In this document: piece after piece, positions 21,454-31,495 of the stretch
Layout: each line of letters opens with the position of its first letter
How positions within the stretch are numbered: position 1 is the stretch's first letter
Assembly (NCBI GenBank): GCA_023935145.1
Contig: CM043703.1
Coordinates: 24,191,727-24,255,726, forward strand
Length of the DNA: 64,000 nt
Source: Bretschneidera sinensis
Lineage: Eukaryota; Streptophyta; Magnoliopsida; Brassicales; Akaniaceae
Reading direction: 5' to 3'
Translations under genes and position numbers: made by a program
Notes under the pieces: generated by a model
Seen by the model: only the letters and a program-made list of their open reading frames with translations
Told to the model about the DNA's origin: nothing
Databases searched by the model: none

Positions 21454-22826
21454 TGTTAGGTCTGGCTGAAGACGTTAAACTTAGCACTTGTGGGAGGCAC
21501 CCCACAAGATATCCTTTTCGTTTGTTTATTATTTTACATATTTTTTGTTATTGTTTATTTCTAGTGTTTCTTTTGTTTTTCAGTTTATATTTTTCAGGGA
21601 CAACGCGTACTTCAGCTCAAGTTTGGGGGTATGCTATGAGCCATACCAGTCCATGCTAGTTCTCTATCTCCCAGGTTAGCTCTTTCCATATTATGCACAC
21701 ATTGGGGTCAATATGTAATTTAAGTTTGGGGGTATGGGAGACACATTTCACACACTTTCTCCTAATTTGTTGTTGTTTTTTAATGAAGATAAACGCATGT
21801 TCATGTTCGTCTGAAAATTTTGGTTGACTTGAAAAAATTGTGATGTGGTTTCATTGGTGAGCTTAAAAATTTTGAACACATGATCTGATGATAGAGTTTT
21901 AAACCTTAGTTACTTACTTTAGGCATTCGAGAATTCACATGTTTGATCTAATCTAACACGAGCATAGTAGCATATATTTGCATGAGGTATGACATGTGAT
22001 TTTAATGTGTATGTTTCCTTATCTTAACTGAAACTGGATGACTTGTTGGATAAACACTTGGGCATAGAAAAGTATGAAAAATTTTTTTTTTTAAAAATAA
22101 TGATCATCATCAATAAACTTTCCACTGAGTAACTGGACCTCTTGCCTCAGTAAGCAGTGAGTGTTCACGTCAAAAGGTGGGAATTTTATTCATAATGATC
22201 ACTGCGAAACTTTTCGCTGAGTAACTGGACCTCTTACCTCAGTAAGCAGTGAAGGTTCACATTAAAAGGTGGAAATTTTATTTGGTAGTATTAAGGTCAG
22301 TTCAATTTCATAGCCTTTTTTACTCGAGTTAGTAAGTCCTTAGGGGTGTCTTTACACCTAATGCCCTAAAACCATCTGGTTTGGGAGTCATTGACTCAAC
22401 ACTTGTTATATGGGTCAATTAGAAAGCTTAAGGGAACTAAACATAGCAGAGCCTTATTAAAAAAAAGAAAATAAATAAAAAAATAAAATTATGCCATCGT
22501 TGTTCATTCTGATGAGAAATTCTGTGAATCTTAAGACATGGAGACATTGTACAGTGAAGTTATTTGGAAACTTCATCTGTATATGCTAATTCACTTTACA
22601 CTGATTCAAGCTTGTGATGTCTTAGCCTGCCTCTTGTAAGTAATTAGGTTTTAAAATTACTATTCATTACGAAGATGGATTAGATTTTTAAGCTTGCTCA
22701 TGAATGAATATCATGGTTTCGAGTGCTCCTTAAATTTTTAGATACCATGAGTGATGAACTTATCTTTATGTTCTTTGTTTTTCATTTAGTCTTTTATTTT
22801 GTTTTGCTAAGGGACTAGCAAAATGT
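21454..22826 (+). other. gypsy 3 post-pol and 3' non-coding region
   Basis: It opens with the conserved post-pol block (about 21459-21510). Two AAGTTTGGGGGT motifs (about 21616 and 21721) follow, the second preceded by CACATTGGGGTCAATATG. Tandem hairpin repeats are at about 22118-22275, and a segment shared with gypsy 1 (GTGTCTTTACACCTAATGCC) is at about 22350. Open frames here are short and AT-rich, and I do not call any. Confidence 0.78.
22118..22275 (+). repeat. tandem hairpin repeat in gypsy 3 3' region
   Basis: Two units of about 80 bp each contain CTGAGTAACTGGACCTCTT, CCTCAGTAAGCAGTGA and GTTCAC-TCAAAAGGTGG variants. ACTGAG and CTCAGT can pair to form a stem. Gypsy 1 has the same pair in opposite orientation at about 15644-15825. 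Confidence 0.78.
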
Positions 22827-22841
22827 AAGTTTGGGGCTATT
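22827..22841 (+). other. gypsy 3 polypurine tract
   Basis: AAGTTTGGGGCTATT directly precedes the 3' LTR start TGATGAGTGTC. Confidence 0.82.
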
Positions 22842-24238
22842 TGATGAGTGTCAAATATTGCATATTTTGGCCACTTAATTTACATTTGTTAGCTTAGGAA
22901 TTTGTTACTTTGAGTTGTTTTTCGTTGCTTTACATGTTTACAAGCTTGGAAAGGAGTTTCACTAAATTGCCAGAATTGCTCGTACAGATCAACTATTTTT
23001 GAGGATTAAACTATATTGATTCAGGAAGAACCAGGAGATGAGCCATATATTCTTGGAAAGATCTAGATGTTTATTTTCTGAGAAATTTTACAGATCAATA
23101 AAATAATTTTTCTAGAGAAAGTTATGGCAGTTTTAGTAGACAAAGGTCAGGTTGTGCATGATTTCAGTGTGACAGATCAGCCATTTTTGAGGATTTAACT
23201 GTATTGATTCAGGAAGAGCCAGGAGATGAACCATATATTCCTGGAAAGATCTGGATGTCTATTTTCTGGAGAATTTCATGGATCAATAAAATGATTTTTC
23301 TAGAGAAAGTTATGGTAGTTTTAGTAGACAAAGGTCAAAGAGAAAAAGCTGGAATCTGCCGTATCCCACATCGGATTGGAAACACATTGCACTTGCGATG
23401 TTTCCCTATATATGCCCCTCTTCACTTCATCTTTAGTGTGTAAATCCAAGTGTCATTTTGGTGCAATTTAGAGGACTTCTACTAGCATTCTGGTGGATCT
23501 CCAAAGGCTTTGCTACCACGAAGGGAAGCGCCGCCCAACAGCGAGTGGAATTTCTCCCAATGTATAGTCAGTTTTTAATTTACTACTTTTGTTAGTTTAA
23601 AATTTTAATGTTTAGCACTGTTATTATGAACTTTAGTTTCATAATTATGAGTGGCTAAAATCTTCAACTAAGGTTGAAGATGAAGCCTCGCCATTGTTTG
23701 GCATAATAGTTTCAGATTTGTTTATACAATTCTGATTTTTTTTAGTATGAATGTTCTGTCAATTATTTGAGTAAAATCTTATGATTGATTGTGTTTAAAT
23801 TATTCTGTTGGATATTCTGTGTGTTTCGTCTGATGGATACATCAAATTGTTTTTGATTAAATTGGATTTCCTTTGTGATTTGTTAAAAGCGGATACATTG
23901 GATGCTTTTGGTTTAATTAGGATATTTGTTGTTTTTTGTTTTAAGTTGGATTAATGGAATGTTTTGATAGGCTATTTTTAGAACAAGAAGATATATGCTT
24001 AACTTTGGTCGGGTGGATTCAGAAACCTTAGTGTCTTTATTATTAGTTTTAAATCAATTTAGTTTAGTTTTTATTTGTTTTGCAAAAGACAATTCAAAAC
24101 TTGGAAGTAGGTTAAAATAGGCTTAGTTTAGATAAAAATATTTTCACAATGCAATTCCCTATGGATTCGACCTCGCACTTGCACAACACTATATTATAAA
24201 AGACTCGTGCGCTTGCGAGTAATTTAAAACTCACAACA
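22842..24238 (+). mobile_element. gypsy 3 3' LTR
   Basis: It starts TGATGAGTGTC and ends AACTCACAACA. It has the same U3 tandem repeat and tail as the 5' LTR, with scattered substitutions. Confidence 0.93.
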
Positions 24239-24243
24239 AGGCA

Positions 24244-24640
24244 CATGTTGTCTCTGCCCCGAGTGCACTCGAGCGCATTTGTAAAGTGCGCTCGATCCAA
24301 TGATGCGCAAGTGTGTAGGGTAATGTGTTCGTGCGCACTGGGGTATGGGGGATGTGCGCTCGAGCCTAATGATTAGTGTGCTCGAGTGCAATGCAGTATG
24401 CACAGTGCATTTAAAACTATACCAAAAACAAATTTAGAACGATACAGTCATACCGTATTTTAGTGGAATTCAATACCACTAACCTTGATAGAGGCACTTG
24501 AGCTATATGTTATGCAAGTGGAATTTGTTCAAGTGCTCTCTATGGTAGCTTCAAGGCTATGTCTTTTGAAAGAGGCATTTAGGGCCCCCATCAGGTGGTT
24601 CCAGTGCCGTTGACAGCTGCTTTCTCTCTAATTTTGACGC
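24244..24640 (-). other. gypsy 1 internal spacer where pol should be
   Basis: There is no RT, RNase H or integrase similarity on either strand. It has several GCGCTCGAGC-type units (about 24265-24395). It joins the end of the protease frame to the region holding the accessory ORF (split by gypsy 3). Together with 17676-18158 this is the pol deletion scar. Confidence 0.7.
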
Positions 24641-25747
24641 CTAGTCAATAAAATAAAGAAAAGTCATATTAGTAAGTGCAAGATTTTTAAATTGAGGATG
24701 ACACTTACTTGAAAGCTCTGGTGTTTTCTTGATGGTGTGCACAGCTCCATTAATATCCTTAATCACGTTATCATTCTCTGGCCTAATGTCAAATCTCGTG
24801 TCAACATGGTTGTGGATGGTCTCCAATGGAATAGTGCAATGGACTTTAGACACTTTTTCACCAATACCTTGCATGAAGCTCACATTATAACACTCATTAT
24901 TAGTTTTAGTGGAGTCTAGTGTATTAAATATTTTAAATTCTACCTCTTCATCATTTACTCTCATAGTGACTATACCTCTTTTCACATTAATATTTGTGTC
25001 AGCAATGATCATAAATGGTCTCCCTAAGATGATAGGGAGTGGTACAAGTATATGACATTCATCCATGTCTAATACAATAAAATTGGCAGGTAAAATAAAT
25101 TTACCTACTCTTACCAAAACATCCTCGAGGATACCTCTTGGTTGTTTGATGCTTCTGTCAGACAATTGTAACGTAATCGAGTTTGGTTGGAGTTCCCCCA
25201 AACTTAGTGTCTCGTATACACTATAAGGTAGCAAATTGACACTCGCTCCTAGGTCCAATAATGCATCCTCGAAAAGCTGGTCACCTAGCCTGCAAGGAAT
25301 AGTAAAACTACTCGGATCTTTTAGTTTAGGTGGTAATTTTCTCAATAATACAGCACTCACCTCTTCAGTCAAGGCTACTGTCTCATGCTTCTGAAATTTT
25401 TGTTTGTTAGTGCAACAATCTTTTAAAAACTTAGCATAAGCAGGTAGTTGTCTTATTTCATCTAATAAAGGAATATTTATTTCCACCTTTTTCAAGGTTT
25501 TGAAAATGTCAATCATTTTAGTTTCCTTTTTAGGCTTCACTAACCTTTGAGGGAAGGGTGGAGGTGTATTTACCTTTTCCATCTCTCTTACCTTAGATGT
25601 TGAAGTTTGGTCTAGAAATGCTTGTGTAGGCTCATTGGTGCCGATGATCTTACCACTTCTTAAGGTAGTTACAGCATTCAGTTGCTGATGTCCTCTTGGA
25701 TTAGGCAGTGGCTGGGCTGGGAGCTCTCCTTGCTTTCTGCTACTCAA
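24641..25747 (-). CDS. gypsy 1 gag C-terminus and aspartic protease (open 368-codon stretch)
   Basis: It starts MSSRKQGELPAQPLPNPRG. The Athila VTTLRSGK block, a FPQRLVKPKK segment, LLDEIRQLPAYAKFLKD, KLPPKLKDPSSFTIPC and the protease catalytic motif ALLDLGASVNLLP (about residues 170-182) follow. Further on are LSDRSIKQPRGILEDVLVRV and IILGRPFM. It is in one frame with upstream gag, so this is the tail of a polyprotein and not an independent gene. The ATG is probably internal. The frame runs on about 110 codons past the protease and ends where pol has been lost. It is uninterrupted but unlikely to be expressed alone. Confidence 0.85.
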   Translation of the reverse strand: MSSRKQGELPAQPLPNPRGHQQLNAVTTLRSGKIIGTNEPTQAFLDQTSTSKVREMEKVNTPPPFPQRLVKPKKETKMIDIFKTLKKVEINIPLLDEIRQLPAYAKFLKDCCTNKQKFQKHETVALTEEVSAVLLRKLPPKLKDPSSFTIPCRLGDQLFEDALLDLGASVNLLPYSVYETLSLGELQPNSITLQLSDRSIKQPRGILEDVLVRVGKFILPANFIVLDMDECHILVPLPIILGRPFMIIADTNINVKRGIVTMRVNDEEVEFKIFNTLDSTKTNNECYNVSFMQGIGEKVSKVHCTIPLETIHNHVDTRFDIRPENDNVIKDINGAVHTIKKTPELSSKCHPQFKNLALTNMTFLYFID

Positions 25748-26890
25748 TTCCTTCGCTAACTATCCCATTTGTACCTCTAGTCCTTGAATGGCTTAATCAT
25801 GTTTTGCAGTGATTTGCCTCATTTCAGTTCGAAATTGCCTTGACTCTTCCATGAATTGTTCATGTTTATTTAGGATTTGTTGTTGCTAAGTCGCTAGTTG
25901 CCTCACAAGACTTTCGAGGTCATTCTTCTTTGGTTCAGGAGCAGATTGGGCTACTAATTGGAAGTTTCTTTGCTGCCCTTGACTGTTTTGGTTGTTGCTC
26001 CACGAGAAATTCGGGTGATTCCGCCATCCAGGGTTGTATGTGTTAGCATTGGGGTTGTTCTTCGGCGGATAATTATTTGGTCCCATAAAGTTGGCTTGCT
26101 CATAATCTGTAGATGAATACAAGGGACATATATCAGTATTATGATCATATTGTGAGCAAATAGCACATATCTAGAGTGGTGTAGCTGGTGGGTTCGTTGA
26201 GGTGTTCTGAGTAGCCATAACTTTCACTAACAGGTCAAGTTTCCTCTCCACAGCAGCTATTTGAGGAGATGATCCTTCATTTAAGCTTACCTCATACATA
26301 CCCTTACTCTTGGTTATATGTCTACCTCGAGAGGAGAACTGCTGCGTGTGTTCACTTAGGGTTTCGAAGAGTTTCATAGCCTCTTCACTGCTCTTTTCCA
26401 TCAACACTCCTCCACAACCTGAATCAACAATATTTTTGTTAGAATCACTCAAACCTTTATAGAAAGCTTGTACCAGTTCGTCTTGGGGTAGCTCGTTGAA
26501 GTGTCCCCAGGCTTTGAAGAATAGATCACCATCATTTTATTGGAAGGATTGAATTTCTTTTCTCATTTGCCTCGTCTTTTGGGCTGGGAAGAACTTCCTT
26601 ATGAATTTGCTAGCCAACTCCTCCTAAGTGTGGATGGAAACTGCAGGCAGAGAATTATACCATAATTTAGCATTATCTTTTAAGGAAAAATGGAAAAGAA
26701 TTAACTTTATTCCTTCTTGGTCTAAGCCTCGGATGTGCTGGAATTTGCAAAGGTCGAAGAACTCTCGAAGGTGCAAATGTGGATCCTCACTAGGTGTACC
26801 CTAAAGTGAGTCAATGCATTGAGTATCTATGGAGATATGTAGTAGTTTCTTTCCGCCTTAGGTTGATATGCGATGCATGATGGTTAATCG
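25748..26890 (-). pseudogene. gypsy 1 gag
   Basis: Athila-type gag core (reading downward): DPHLHLREFFDLCKFQHI, IKLILFHFSLKDNAKLWY, KFIRKFFPAQKT, then from 26452 a segment rich in ESSEEAMKLFETLSEHTQQF. A CCHC knuckle CAICSQYDHNTDIC and NTYNPGWRNHPNFSWS follow. All pieces share one frame with the protease below. The stops are single-base nonsense changes. The first ATG near 26878 (MHRIST..) may not be the true start. Confidence 0.82.
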
Positions 26891-27371
26891 AGGTTCTGTA
26901 GGATGAAGGATTGCTTCATCGGCCTCCGCTCAGGTGGTTGCTGTTCAGCTATCTGTTCTGCCATTGGTATCTCTTCCTCAACTCCTCCTTATTCTTCTTC
27001 CGAGTTGTCTCTAAGTCTTTGTCAGATAGTTCTCTCTAGCTCGGGATCAAGGGGAAGGAATTTCGGATGCTTGGATCGTCGTCTGTGCATGAATCGATGG
27101 CAGTTACTTGAGTGCAGCAGTCAAACACTGCTGCTCGGATTATTCTTTGCCTCAATTGCGCTAGATCACACAAAGGGTGCGCTCGATCGCAAGTGGCACA
27201 GAAAGCTCTCCTGGAGTACCTGAAACAAGAAAAAAAAAAAATAGGAAATTGATTAGGGTTTTTAATGAAGCAAAAAATAAGATAAACACAATAATTAAGA
27301 ATCGAATAAAAAGAAAATAAAAATAATTAAATTAAATGAGAAATTAATTCTAAAAAGAAATTTTAACGCAA
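26891..27371 (-). other. gypsy 1 leader / gag 5' region
   Basis: This lies between the PBS and the recognisable gag core. It includes ILHPTEPRLTIM-type gag N-terminal similarity around 26890-26910 and a GTGCGCTCGATCGCA unit at about 27178. The rest, including an A/T-rich stretch at 27225-27360, shows nothing coding. Confidence 0.6.
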
Positions 27372-27389
27372 TCCCCGGCAACGGCGCCA
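27372..27389 (-). other. gypsy 1 primer-binding site (tRNA-Asp)
   Basis: Minus strand TGGCGCCGTTGCCGGGGA is a perfect copy, six bases inside the 5' LTR. Confidence 0.93.
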
Positions 27390-27395
27390 AAAACT

Positions 27396-28675
27396 TATTG
27401 GAGTGATTATCTACCTAAATAAATATGCAAATAACCATCCAAGTTTTACTTACAAGTGCATAAGATCTGTGGTAGCATAGTGTGCAAGTGCGAGATCATT
27501 TCCACAGGGATTGGTAAAATTCGTTTTAGAAGTAGTTTCTTCAAGTTTAAAAAGAGAAATAGCAGTTTGATTGTGAGTAAATAAAAATAATGGGAACATA
27601 GGACTATGATATCCACCCTAATTATACTTTTCCACAAAGTAAAGCTTTAATGTTCTAGCCTTATCATGAATATCTAATGATTATCAACCTAAGGGCTTAG
27701 TCCACACCTTAGGCTATTGATCTCCCTATGCAACGAGTTAGGCATGGTATATACTCTAACTCTTTTCTCTCATAAGGGATTTAGCATGGGTGTATACTGA
27801 GTTGTTCCTTAAGAGAGCATAGAGGCTATGGAGATCGGCAACCACATGGGACTTAGGGCTTGGTCCGCTCCCGGTTTCCCATGTTGATTAACCTAGGAAT
27901 CCGGTGTGGATATCCCTTATTACTAATGTCGAACCCAGGACTCGGTCATTCAAATTGATTCGACTAACTTATCCATACCACATGCATACGTTGATCAAGC
28001 ACATATATATGAGGAATGTAAATACAAATAGGTATTAATCAAGTTAAATATTTTAACAAGGCTATAGCAAAGATAATCAATGAATGAACATCATAACTAG
28101 GGCTTCAATTGAGCCCTATAGGAGTTTAGTTACACATGCTAAGTAAACTAAGCATCCTAAACATAATGAAATAAAAACAAAAAACTAAAACCGAAGAACA
28201 CTCGGGAGACAAGTCGTTAATTCCTCTCCTAAGCTCTCTACTTCGAATCTAGAACAAAAGGTATGGTTTATGTGTTTTACAGGGCTATTTATAGGGTCCT
28301 CTTGGTGTCCCAAAACCCTAATTCCTTTTTAGAGTCGGAAGACTTCTTTCCATATCTGGCTCTGCCGCCTTTGGAGTGATTGCGCTCGAGCGTATGCGGG
28401 ATGCGCTAGAGCGTATGCGGGATGCGCTCGAGCCTTCTTCAAGTGCGCTCGTGCTCTTGTGTGCTTGATCTCAATGGGGTGCGCTCGAGCGCAATTTGCT
28501 GGATGGTAGATCTTGACTTTTGCTTCTAAAAACTCCAAATTATCATCTTTTTGTCCAAGTCCTGTGAAAAACACATAAAACACGAAAATGAAGTAGAAAC
28601 TACTAAAATATATAAATAAAGAGTCCAACAAGTGTAAATTAAGGGGCTTAAATATGACTATTTAAGCACCTATCA
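27396..28675 (-). mobile_element. gypsy 1 5' LTR
   Basis: This 1280-bp LTR matches the two-part 3' LTR. The inner end reads TATTGGAG where the 3' LTR has TGTTGGAG. The TATA box CTATAAATAG (minus) is at 28285-28294. The palindrome zone is at 28379-28493, including perfect TGCGCTCGAGCGCA at 28480-28493. Confidence 0.93.
28379..28493 (-). repeat. TGCGCTCGAGCGCA palindrome repeats in gypsy 1 U3 (5' LTR)
   Basis: Four to six copies occur, including a tandem GAGCGTATGCGGGATGCGCT pair absent from the 3' LTR. They lie 85-200 bp upstream of the TATA box in minus sense. Confidence 0.82.
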
Positions 28676-28680
28676 GCTAT

Positions 28681-29420
28681 ACTTTAGGATCTTCTTCGAG
28701 ACGACTTTGATTCCCCCGCTCGCTGAGCTTTTTGATTTTATCTCATTGTTATATACATTTATTGCTCCATGAATACTTAGCACGGACATCTTTTTTATTC
28801 ACATACATTCATATGCCTATACTCGATATTCAGACAGCTTCCAAAGCTTATGATGTATGGATGTTTTTATATAGATGCTTATTTTTCAGTTTATTAGCTT
28901 TTGGATCGTACACATACTTTACTTATAAGCTATATGGTTGCTTAGTTTGAGCACATTTTGCTCACATATTTGTTTTAATTGCTTATACTAGTGTGGAAAC
29001 TTCTAATTCTTTTCGGGAAGTCTTCTTAATTCCGAATCATGACTAGTTTTCGTACACAAGTTTGCTTTTACCTTATATTCATGGTTGTAGTGTTTATTTT
29101 GCTTATTGTTTTAGTTTACACCCCATTTTATGCTGTTGTCAAAAAAAGGGAGAAAAATAGAAAAATCAATGATTAAGAGAAAACTAAATGAAAACTTAGA
29201 ATATATCATAAATTTATGGAGAGTGTGCTCCAAACATGTTGATTAATGTTATCTTGTCTTGCATTACTTGGTTGGGTTGACATAACTGTATTTAAATTGG
29301 ATTTGAATACTTAACAGGTTGGTTTTATCATAAAAACAAAGCAAACTCTGCCCAAATTTTTCTAAAAACCAACAATTAGTTTTTAAAACTGTTTTTTCTC
29401 TCTTTAGTTTTGTCATCATC
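28681..29420 (+). other. SIRE B accessory-ORF tail and 3' spacer
   Basis: The sequence resumes after the gypsy 1 insertion. The first 60 bases (RDDFDSPA-like reading) correspond to the tail of the accessory ORF (DLARGGSNSPTP in the nested copy). The rest is AT-rich spacer including 'acaccccattttatgctgttgtcaaaaaaaggg', matching the nested copy at 46860-46920. No gene is supportable. Confidence 0.65.
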
Positions 29421-29438
29421 AAAAAAGAGGAGATTAAT
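29421..29438 (+). other. SIRE B polypurine tract
   Basis: AAAAAAGAGGAGATTAAT precedes the 3' LTR. The nested copy has AAAAAGGGGGAGAT at the same place. Confidence 0.7.
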
Positions 29439-29709
29439 TGCACTAATAGTTTTATCTAAGTGTTTAAGAGGTAAAAGTATTTAGTATGGAAACAAAATGT
29501 AAGAACTCAACGGCATTCAAACACCAAAACAAGACAGAATATTTAGAATAGACATTAAGGTAATTGAAACAATTGTAAAGCTCTTATGTTCAATTATATA
29601 GCTTGATCTGTGGCTCAATTTACAAAAGACTTTGACAAAACTAAAAATAAAAAAAAAGTTTCTAAGTCAAAAACTGTTTTTAAAAAGGAAAACTGGGTTG
29701 AATGACAAC

Positions 29710-29854
29710 CCAGTCGACTGGGTCCCTATACCAGTCGACTGGGATATGGGACAAAAAGTTTCCAGTCGACTGGTGCTGAGGACCCAATCGACTGGTACTC
29801 TTTCTTAGCCTAAAAAGTGACCCAGTCGATTGGTACAATGACCTAGTTGATTGG
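29710..29854 (+). repeat. CCAGTCGACTGG palindrome array in SIRE B LTR U3
   Basis: There are six copies, three of them perfect 12-bp palindromes. The others are one- or two-base C-to-T/G-to-A variants (CCAATCGACTGG, CCAGTCGATTGG, CTAGTTGATTGG). The last copy ends about 95 bp before the TATA box. Confidence 0.9.
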
Positions 29855-29949
29855 TAATTCGAAAATATGACGGTTTGAGACGCGAGACTTGATCATTTAA
29901 TGCCCCAAACCTACCAAGTCAATTTCAAATGGCTATATTGATTCAAAGC

Positions 29950-29957
29950 TATATAAA
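29950..29957 (+). promoter_or_regulatory. TATA box of SIRE B LTR
   Basis: GCTATATAAACCCACTT is the same context as the minus-strand TATA at 44951-44958 in the nested SIRE 3' LTR. Confidence 0.7.
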
Positions 29958-30020
29958 CCCACTTCAATGAGCATTTAAAATAAGAAAAGAACATATTGAA
30001 TTCATAAAATAGCTCATTAA

Positions 30021-30253
30021 TCTTTGAAAAATTTATTGTTAAGCCATTCATCAAGCTTATCCTTGAGAGAGATATATATTGTTCATTTGTAAAAGCACTT
30101 ATTAATGCCTCACTACCATTTACTTTACAGTATCTTTGCAAAATTTTTTGTTAAGCCATTCATCAAGCTTGTCCTTGATATATATATATATATATATTGT
30201 TCATTTGTAAAAGCACTTATTTATGTCTCTCTACCATTTACTTTACAGTAAAT
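30021..30253 (+). repeat. tandem duplication in SIRE B LTR
   Basis: Two copies of about 112-121 bp start at 30021 and 30133 and share TTGTTAAGCCATTCATCAAG and TTGTTCATTTGTAAAAGCAC. The second contains a (TA)n expansion at about 30178-30199. Confidence 0.85.
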
Positions 30254-30639
30254 TTCATTTATTGTAAAGGGAAAGAGTTAGTATAACTCCTAGAGTGTTT
30301 AGGATTAAACACTTCATTGTAGCTTCCGTGAGGAAGAGATTAGTTGTAAGGTTTGTGCAACACCCATGAATTTGCACAACTAAAGTTTTAGTGGATTACT
30401 TCAAGAAGTTCCTTAAAGAGATTGTACGTAGGGTCGGAAGGAATCCGATTTTGCCAAAAAATTATAAACAGAGTTTGCATTTTCTCTTCCTTAAAGTCTT
30501 TTACTTTCAGTATATTAGTTGTTTGTGTGCTTTGTGCATTTAACTATTTAAAAACTTGCAAAGTGATTAGCAAAAGTTTTTTAAAACCCAATTCCCCCAC
30601 TCTTGAGTTTGAACATCGGTTTACATAAGATTTCTTTTA

Positions 30640-31117
30640 ACTTCCTAATCTCATTTCTAGAATCCATCACATATGCCAAATACCCCTCACAACTCTTTTT
30701 CAACCATTTACTAGCAGTCAGGACAGAAATAAGACAGTTGGCAAGTATCTTACGTTCTTCCTAAAAATTAAACTCCTCTTATCTTGGTATCTTAAACACC
30801 ACATTCTTCCTAAAACAATCTACCTAAGCATGATATGAAGATAGCCAATTCATCCCCATAATTAAATCAAAATCTGTCATATCTAAAGGCAACAAATCAA
30901 CTTCAAATTGTCTATCAGCCATACTAATCACACAACCCCGATAAATTATCCTGATAATAACCCTATCCTTAGTAGGATGCTCAACACTAATAGCATGGAT
31001 CAAAGGACTAACATAAGCATCAATAGATTTCATATAAACACTAGATGCAAAAGAATGGGTTGCACCAGGATCAATCAATAATCTAGCAGGTCTATTAAGA
31101 ATAGATACCATACTCAT
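30640..31117 (-). pseudogene. Tekay-like aspartic protease
   Basis: It starts MSMVSILNRPARLLIDPGATHSF at 31117, with the retropepsin motif LIDPGATHSF of plant chromoviruses (usual D-S-G is here D-P-G). DFDLIMGMNWLSSYHA follows. After a stop the reading continues VDCFRKNVVFKIP and KKSCEGYLAYV, the stretch that leads into RT. It ends where SIRE B was inserted. Confidence 0.85.
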
Positions 31118-31144
31118 AACAATATCAGGAGTGGCATGTGCATC

Positions 31145-31495
31145 CTATTGGGTCAATTCATAAACTCTATTATCTCTAGGCTGTAACTGACCAATGTGTC
31201 CACTCTCAGCTGCTGATCCTTTACCTCTACCCCGCGTACTCCCTAATCCACCACCTCTCTCCACCTGTTTTCTCTCAACACCTCCAGGATGTATCTCAAC
31301 AGATTTTCTCACTGGACGATCTACACTAATATGTCCTCCCTCACCACATAAAAAGCATATTAGAGTAGGAAAATTCTGAGACAGATAGCTTGTCTGATTA
31401 TATCTATGACAAACTATTGTCTCTTGATCATATATCAGATTACCACTTCCCCTTGGTGGCATACTTACACCTCTACCATAACTTTCAGTTCCCAT
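31145..31495 (-). pseudogene. Tekay-like gag zinc-knuckle segment
   Basis: A 116-codon stretch carries CFLCGEGGHISVDRP, a CCHC knuckle in which the final Cys is replaced by Arg. Gly/Arg-rich sequence follows, and a second partial Cys/His motif (CHRYNQTSYLSQNF) precedes it. It lies between the gag core and protease as expected. Confidence 0.78.

Larger units (their letters stand above)
18159..24238 (+). mobile_element. gypsy 3: Ty3/gypsy element nested inside gypsy 1
   Basis: This 6080-bp element has TSD AGGCA (18154-18158, 24239-24243), LTRs of 1395 and 1397 bp (18159-19553, 22842-24238), a perfect tRNA-Asp-type PBS at 19560-19577 and a PPT at 22827. The coding part is a gag C-terminus fused in frame to the start of RT. 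The gag N-terminus, protease, catalytic RT, RNase H and integrase are missing. Its 3' region is homologous to that of gypsy 1 although the LTRs differ. Non-autonomous. Confidence 0.92.
6402..28675 (-). mobile_element. gypsy 1: Athila-like Ty3/gypsy element with intact TSDs, pol-less, hosting two other elements
   Basis: It is flanked by GCTAT at 6397-6401 and 28676-28680. The 5' LTR is 27396-28675 (minus), the PBS complementary to tRNA-Asp is at 27372-27389, gag-protease runs from 26890 down to 24641, an accessory ORF is at 17675-16550, the PPT is at 15083 and the 3' LTR is 15082-14248 plus 6812-6402. Without the nested gypsy 2 and gypsy 3 it is about 8.75 kb. RT, RNase H and integrase are absent. 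Gag/protease style and the Asp primer site place it in the Athila lineage. Confidence 0.9.
648..30625 (+). mobile_element. SIRE/Maximus-like Ty1/copia element (copy 'SIRE B'), 5' truncated by window, heavily interrupted
   Basis: In order it has gag C-terminus, Asn/His-rich linker, protease, integrase N-terminal part, RNase H tail, palindrome array, LTR-like insertion, second array with TATA, accessory ORF, gypsy-1 insertion (6402-28675), accessory ORF end, polypurine tract and 3' LTR ending at 30625. The integrase C-terminus, RT and RNase H start are deleted at about 2660. The order matches SIRE-type elements, which carry an extra ORF after pol. It is inserted in the Tekay-like gypsy element; TAAGA at 30626-30630 is the likely right TSD. 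Confidence 0.85.
29439..30625 (+). mobile_element. SIRE B 3' LTR
   Basis: It runs TGCACTAATAG..CGGTTTACA, about 1187 bp; the left end could be four bases earlier. The order is U3 with the palindrome array (29710-29854), the TATA box TATATAAA (29950-29957), a tandem duplication (30021-30253) and a tail with 'aaaacccaattcccccactcttgagtttgaac' homologous to the nested SIRE LTR end. Confidence 0.85.

Noticed and set aside
24641..25747. Host aspartic protease gene
   Set aside because: It is in frame with retrotransposon gag, flanked by LTRs, PBS and TSD, and has the single-domain DLGAS retropepsin motif.
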